From Variovorax sp. (GTDB lineage: Bacteria; Pseudomonadota; Gammaproteobacteria; Burkholderiales; Burkholderiaceae_C), in contig SEGS01000032.1 of assembly GCA_004210915.1 (NCBI GenBank), positions 1-37,490 of the forward strand: DNA of 37,490 bases, given 5' to 3'. Shown in pieces: positions 33,578 to 37,490 of this stretch (positions within the stretch are counted from its first letter, which is position 1; every line of letters starts with the position of its first letter). Position numbers and translations under genes: made by a program. Under the pieces are notes generated by a model. The model saw nothing but the letters and a program-made list of their open reading frames with translations, had not been told where the DNA came from and ran no database searches.

Positions 33578-34020
33578 CGACGCTCGACATCCATCAAATT
33601 CTCAAGCTGCTGCCGCACCGCTATCCCTTTTTGCTGGTCGATCGCGTGCTGGACATGGAGAAGGGCAAGCGCATCACGGCATTGAAGAACGTGACGATGA
33701 ACGAGCCTTTCTTCAACGGGCACTTTCCGCACCGGCCCGTGATGCCGGGCGTGCTCATGCTTGAGGCGATGGCACAGGCCGCTGCGTTGCTGTCGTTTCA
33801 CTCGCTGGACATCGTGCCCGACGACAACACCGTTTATTACTTCGCTGCGATCGATGGCGCGCGCTTCAAGCGCCCGGTCGAGCCGGGCGATCAACTGACG
33901 CTCGAAGTCACGATCGACCGCATGAAGGCCGGCATCTCCAAGTTCACCGGTCGTGCGCTGGTCGGCACCGAACTCGCCTGCGAAGCGACGCTGATGTGCG
34001 CGATGCGCCAGATCAACTGA
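33574..34020 (+). CDS. fabZ: 3-hydroxyacyl-ACP dehydratase FabZ
   Basis: Dehydrates 3-hydroxyacyl-ACP in fatty acid elongation and competes with LpxA/LpxD for the hydroxymyristoyl-ACP pool. 148-residue hot-dog fold. The catalytic His is H50 and the Glu is E64 ([19 protein letters not shown]). [14 protein letters not shown] near the start is diagnostic. The ATG at 33574 overlaps the lpxD stop as ATGA, and lpxA follows after 20 bases. This is the standard lpxD-fabZ-lpxA-lpxB order. Confidence 0.98.
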   Translation: MTTLDIHQILKLLPHRYPFLLVDRVLDMEKGKRITALKNVTMNEPFFNGHFPHRPVMPGVLMLEAMAQAAALLSFHSLDIVPDDNTVYYFAAIDGARFKRPVEPGDQLTLEVTIDRMKAGISKFTGRALVGTELACEATLMCAMRQIN

Positions 34021-34040
34021 GCCGAGACGCTGGCACCGGC

Positions 34041-34829
34041 ATGACGCAGGTTCACTCGACGGCGGTCGTCGATCCTCAGGCTCAACTCGATGATTCCGTA
34101 GCGGTCGGCCCCTATGCGGTGATCGGCCCGCACGTGCGCGTTGCCGCGGGCACCACGATCGGCGCGCACTGCGTGATCGAAGGACGAACCACCATCGGCG
34201 CCGACAACCGGATCTTCCAGTTCTGTTCGCTGGGCGCGGTGCCGCAGGACAAGAAATACGCGGGCGAACCAACCGAGCTCGTCATCGGCGATCGCAATGT
34301 TGTGCGTGAGTTCTGTACCTTCAACCTCGGCACGGCGCAGGATGCAGGCGTCACCCGCATCGGCGACGACAACTGGATCATGGCGTACGTGCATCTGGCG
34401 CACGATTGCCAACTGGGCAACCAGATCACGATGGCCAACAACGCCACACTCGCAGGCCATGTGCACGTGGGCGACTGGGCGACCATCGGCGGTCTCACGG
34501 GTGTGCTCCAGCGCATGCGGATCGGCGCACACGCGATGGTCGGTTTTGCAGCGCATGTGGGCAAGGACGTGCCGCCCTTCATGGTGGTCGACGGCAATCC
34601 GCTGACCGTGCGAGGCGTCAACCTCGTCGGGCTGAAGCGGCGTGATTTTTCAGCCGCCCGCCTCGCGGCGATCCGTGAGATGCACAAGTTGCTCTACCGG
34701 CAGGGCAAGACCTTCGACGATGCGCGCGCATCGATCGCGGGCCTGGCGGTGGAGGTGCCGGAAGCCGCAAGCGACGTCGCGCTGATGGACCGCTTCCTCG
34801 GTGCCTCGGTCAGTGGCATTGCGCGCTGA
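34041..34829 (+). CDS. lpxA: UDP-N-acetylglucosamine acyltransferase LpxA
   Basis: First step of lipid A synthesis; transfers a 3-hydroxyacyl chain from ACP to UDP-GlcNAc. 262 residues: hexapeptide beta-helix (about 1-190) and a C-terminal helical domain. The catalytic His corresponds to H121 in [20 protein letters not shown] and FCTFNLGT match the family. The G residue in NLGTAQ, near the acyl pocket, may affect chain length, but that is not proven. The ATG at 34041 is chosen over the longer frame from 33996, which overlaps fabZ. Confidence 0.97.
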   Translation: MTQVHSTAVVDPQAQLDDSVAVGPYAVIGPHVRVAAGTTIGAHCVIEGRTTIGADNRIFQFCSLGAVPQDKKYAGEPTELVIGDRNVVREFCTFNLGTAQDAGVTRIGDDNWIMAYVHLAHDCQLGNQITMANNATLAGHVHVGDWATIGGLTGVLQRMRIGAHAMVGFAAHVGKDVPPFMVVDGNPLTVRGVNLVGLKRRDFSAARLAAIREMHKLLYRQGKTFDDARASIAGLAVEVPEAASDVALMDRFLGASVSGIAR

Positions 34830-34839
34830 CCCGTCCAGC

Positions 34840-35991
34840 ATGACTGCAGAGGCCGGTGCACGCCGCTTCGCGATGGTGGCCGGAGAGCCGTCCGGCGATC
34901 TGCTGGCCGGCTTGCTGCTGGAGGGCCTCACGGCCCGCTGGCCCGACCTCGCGACCGTTGGTATCGGCGGGCCGCGCATGCAGGCACATGGTTTCCAGAC
35001 ATGGTGGCCGCAGGAAAAGCTGGCTGTGCGCGGCTACATCGAGGTGCTGCGTCACTACGCCGAGATCGCGGGCATCCGTCGCCAACTGAAGGCGCGGTTG
35101 CTGCGCGAGTGGCCGGAGTTGTTCATCGGCGTCGATGCACCCGACTTCAACCTCGATCTGGAATCGGCCCTGCGCGGCCGTGGCATGAAGACGGTGCACT
35201 TCGTCTGTCCTTCGATCTGGGCTTGGCGGGCCGACCGGATCGAGAAGATCCGCGCAGCAGCCGATCACGTGCTGTGCATCTTTCCGTTCGAACCAGCATT
35301 GCTGGCCGAGCAGGGCGTGGAGGCGAGCTATGTTGGCCATCCACTGGCGAACGTGATACCGATGCGCCCGGACCGCGCGGCGGCCCGTGCCTTGCTGGGC
35401 CTGGCGCCGGACCAGCCGGTCGTTGCCATCCTTCCTGGCAGCCGCCGGTCCGAGGTGCGCTATCTGGCCTCGCGCTTCTTTGCCGCGGCTGCACGCATGC
35501 TGGAGACCGATCCGGCGATCCAGTTCATCGCGCCGATCCTGCCGGGCCTGCGGGCGGAAGTGGAAGCGCTGCTGCAAGTCAGCGGGATGACCGGCAAGAT
35601 CACTTTGCTCGACGGGCAGTCGCACGCTTCACTCGCGGCTTGCGACATCACGTTGATCGCCAGCGGCACCGCCACGCTGGAGGCCGCCTTGTTCAAGCGG
35701 CCGATGGTGATTGCCTACAACATGAATCGCGTGTCATGGCACCTGATGCAACGGCAGCAACTTCAGCCGTGGGTGGGATTGCCAAACATTTTGTGTGGCG
35801 ACTTTGTAGTGCCTGAGCTGCTGCAAGAAGCCGCGACACCCGAAGCCCTGGCCGAAGCCACCTTGGCCTGGCTGGCCGCGCCCGAGAAAATTCGCGCACT
35901 CGAGCAGCGATTTTCCGAGATGCATGCGCAATTGCGCCGCGATACACCGACACTTTGCGCCGATGCAATCCAAAAGGTTCTTGAAGGCTGA
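34840..35991 (+). CDS. lpxB: Lipid-A-disaccharide synthase LpxB
   Basis: Inverting glycosyltransferase (family GT19) that joins lipid X and UDP-diacyl-GlcN. 383 residues, almost the E. coli length. [33 protein letters not shown] and the UDP-binding [10 protein letters not shown] are all conserved. The frame is open to a GTG at 34801, inside lpxA; the ATG at 34840, 11 bases after the lpxA stop, gives the normal N-terminus. Its 3' end overlaps the preferred rnhB start by 29 bases. Confidence 0.97.
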   Translation: MTAEAGARRFAMVAGEPSGDLLAGLLLEGLTARWPDLATVGIGGPRMQAHGFQTWWPQEKLAVRGYIEVLRHYAEIAGIRRQLKARLLREWPELFIGVDAPDFNLDLESALRGRGMKTVHFVCPSIWAWRADRIEKIRAAADHVLCIFPFEPALLAEQGVEASYVGHPLANVIPMRPDRAAARALLGLAPDQPVVAILPGSRRSEVRYLASRFFAAAARMLETDPAIQFIAPILPGLRAEVEALLQVSGMTGKITLLDGQSHASLAACDITLIASGTATLEAALFKRPMVIAYNMNRVSWHLMQRQQLQPWVGLPNILCGDFVVPELLQEAATPEALAEATLAWLAAPEKIRALEQRFSEMHAQLRRDTPTLCADAIQKVLEG

Positions 35992-36637
35992 ACAGGCCCC
36001 GCTGGTGTGGGATGCTCCCGGCCTGCTCGCGGGCGTGGACGAGGCTGGCCGGGGCCCGCTGGCCGGGCCCGTCGTGGCGGCCGCGGTCATCCTCGACGAC
36101 ACACGCCCGATCCGCGGACTGGCCGATTCCAAGACGCTGACCGCGCTGCAGCGCGAGCGGCTCAACGACCAGATCCTGGCGCGCGCGCTGTGCTGTTCGG
36201 TCGCCCACGCCACGGTCGAGGAAATCGACACCCACAACATCCTGCAGGCCACCATGATCGCGATGCGCCGTGCGGTCGATGGCCTGCGCCTGAGGCCCGC
36301 CAAGGTGCTGGTCGACGGCAACCGGCTGCCCACGCTCGACGTGCTGGCTGAAGCGATCATCAAGGGCGATGCGCGCGTGAAGGCGATCTCGGCCGCTTCG
36401 ATCCTCGCCAAGGTGCATCGAGACAAGCTGTGCGAGCAGTTGGACGCCGAGTTTCCGCACTACGGTTTTGCCAGGCACAAGGGTTATGGCACGCGCGAGC
36501 ACATGGAGGCGCTGCAGCGCCATGGGGCCTGCGTGCACCACCGGCGATCGTTCAGCCCGGTGGCCGCCGCATTCGAGCGCATGGACCTGGCTGCCTTGCC
36601 GCCGAGCGTGGTCATTGAACTGCAGAGCACCTCGTGA
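35963..36637 (+). CDS. rnhB: Ribonuclease HII
   Basis: Cleaves the RNA strand of RNA-DNA hybrids and starts removal of single misinserted ribonucleotides. 224 residues from the ATG at 35963. Catalytic acids D26 and E27 lie in [17 protein letters not shown], with a further Asp in [23 protein letters not shown] and [13 protein letters not shown] are family blocks. The start overlaps lpxB by 29 bases; a TTG at 35981 would shorten the overlap and has an AAAAGG close by, so the exact start is open. Its TGA overlaps the next gene as GTGA. Confidence 0.96.
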   Translation: MQSKRFLKAEQAPLVWDAPGLLAGVDEAGRGPLAGPVVAAAVILDDTRPIRGLADSKTLTALQRERLNDQILARALCCSVAHATVEEIDTHNILQATMIAMRRAVDGLRLRPAKVLVDGNRLPTLDVLAEAIIKGDARVKAISAASILAKVHRDKLCEQLDAEFPHYGFARHKGYGTREHMEALQRHGACVHHRRSFSPVAAAFERMDLAALPPSVVIELQSTS

Positions 36638-37410
36638 CTGTCGAAGTTCAGCACGTCACCTCGCGGGACAACCCGCTGCTGAAAGACCTGCGCAGGCTCG
36701 CGCAGGATCCGGGCGCCTATCGCAAGCTGGGGCGGCTCTGGCTGGAAGGCGACCACCTGTGCCGTGCGGCGCTGGCCCGTGGCGTGCGTCCGGCCATCGC
36801 CGTGTTTTCCAGGTCTTTTTGGCCTGCGGCGCCCGCGGAATGGGCGCAGTGCGCTATCAAAACGATAGTGATTGACGACGCGCTGCTGGCCGGGGTGAGC
36901 GGCCTGGAGTCCCCGGCGCCGATGGGCTTCGTGCTCGACCTCCCCGAGCAGCCCGCATTGCTGCCGAATGCGTCGACCGTCGTGCTCGACCGCCTGCAGG
37001 ACGCAGGCAACGTCGGTTCCATTCTGCGCAGCGCTTCGGCCTTCGGGTTCACGCAAGTGGTTGCGCTCAAAGGTACCGCAGCGCTGTGGGCGCCCAAGGT
37101 GCTGCGTGCTGGCATGGGCGCGCATTTCGGGCTGCGGCTCATCGAAGGCGTCGCACTCGACGCGCTCGACGGCCTGGCGCTGCCGCTGATCGCCACGAGT
37201 TCGCACCAGGGCGAGTGGCTGCACCAAGCGGCGCTGCCGCATCCCTGCGCCTGGCTGATGGGTCATGAGGGGCAGGGCGTCTCGGCCGAACTGGAGGCGA
37301 GGGCGTCGCACCGGATCCGGATCGCGCAGCCGGGGGGCGAGGAGTCGCTGAACGTCGCGGCGGCCGCGGCAATTTGTCTCCACGCGAGCGCTGCACAGGC
37401 GGGAAACTGA
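36634..37410 (+). CDS. SpoU/TrmH-family RNA 2'-O-methyltransferase
   Basis: 258-residue SPOUT methyltransferase, likely acting on rRNA or tRNA ribose; the exact target is not evident. An N-terminal substrate-binding domain (about 1-100) starts [15 protein letters not shown]. The trefoil-knot domain follows with motif 1 [16 protein letters not shown], motif 2 [10 protein letters not shown] and motif 3 [12 protein letters not shown]. The GTG start at 36634 overlaps the rnhB stop. A small AT-rich palindromic patch at 36853-36869 in the linker region encodes AIKTIV and uses a rare ATA codon. Confidence 0.92.
   Translation: MTVEVQHVTSRDNPLLKDLRRLAQDPGAYRKLGRLWLEGDHLCRAALARGVRPAIAVFSRSFWPAAPAEWAQCAIKTIVIDDALLAGVSGLESPAPMGFVLDLPEQPALLPNASTVVLDRLQDAGNVGSILRSASAFGFTQVVALKGTAALWAPKVLRAGMGAHFGLRLIEGVALDALDGLALPLIATSSHQGEWLHQAALPHPCAWLMGHEGQGVSAELEARASHRIRIAQPGGEESLNVAAAAAICLHASAAQAGN
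36853..36869. repeat. In-frame palindrome GCTATC-AAAAC-GATAGT in the methyltransferase gene
   Basis: CTATC (36854-36858) and GATAG (36864-36868) form a stem around AAAAC, with G/T flanks. The patch is much richer in A/T than the surrounding coding DNA. It lies at the linker between the two domains of the methyltransferase and keeps the reading frame. Confidence 0.55.
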
Positions 37411-37423
37411 GCGACCGGCTGGC

Positions 37424-37429
37424 TATAAT
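37424..37429 (+). promoter_or_regulatory. TATAAT -10 box for a gene beyond the right edge
   Basis: A consensus TATAAT lies 14 bases after the methyltransferase stop. No matching -35 is obvious. The last 61 bases of the window contain no start codon with a ribosome site, so they look like the untranslated leader of the next gene. Confidence 0.5.
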
Positions 37430-37490
37430 CAAGGGCTTTCCCGCATTCACCCCGCCCACAGCGCACGCAAGCCAACTCCTCGACGAAAGT

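Overview
This window looks like a stretch of core chromosome from a GC-rich betaproteobacterium, most likely a member of the Comamonadaceae close to Variovorax, Acidovorax or Polaromonas. That placement is inferred from gene content and order, protein character and base composition; no database search was possible. I see no prophage, transposase, CRISPR array, toxin-antitoxin pair or defence island, and no clear novel multi-gene system. The odd signals are small: regulatory, start-codon and repeat features.

Left part (1-12 kb). The N-terminal 902 residues of Mfd run off the left edge on the minus strand. Divergent from it are ispD and ispF, two overlapping MEP-pathway genes. An OmpR/EnvZ (RisA/RisS)-type two-component pair follows on the minus strand, then a small exported protein, a periplasmic SIMPL-domain protein, a 3-hydroxybutyrate dehydrogenase (minus), an alpha/beta hydrolase and a monofunctional-type RelA (plus). 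A tRNA-Val(GAC) follows relA.

Middle (12-22 kb). After a structured spacer come a small zinc-ribbon protein, the polyhydroxyalkanoate regulator PhaR and RimO. A two-way terminator separates rimO from a tRNA-Leu(CAG) on the minus strand. RNase R and an SDR oxidoreductase form a plus-strand unit. Facing them on the minus strand are an amidase, a D-amino-acid dehydrogenase and the two-domain NAD(P)HX repair enzyme Nnr.

Right part (22.3-37.4 kb). A near-continuous plus-strand array of translation and envelope genes: rpsB, tsf, pyrH, frr, uppS, cdsA, dxr, rseP, bamA, skp, lpxD, fabZ, lpxA, lpxB, rnhB and a SpoU-family RNA methyltransferase. It links ribosome assembly and recycling, isoprenoid and undecaprenyl carrier supply (IspD, IspF, Dxr and UppS are all in this window), phospholipid precursor, lipid A synthesis, outer-membrane protein assembly and the envelope-stress protease. 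Many junctions overlap by 1-4 bases. A TATAAT box at the right edge probably serves the next gene outside the window.

The best leads are: RNase R with a strong Shine-Dalgarno in front of an ATC rather than an ATG; a pair of perfect inverted repeats at the start of the EnvZ-type kinase; a palindromic AT-rich insertion-like patch inside the RNA methyltransferase; OmpR-like half sites in front of the response regulator; and a structured rpsB leader with mutually exclusive pairings.
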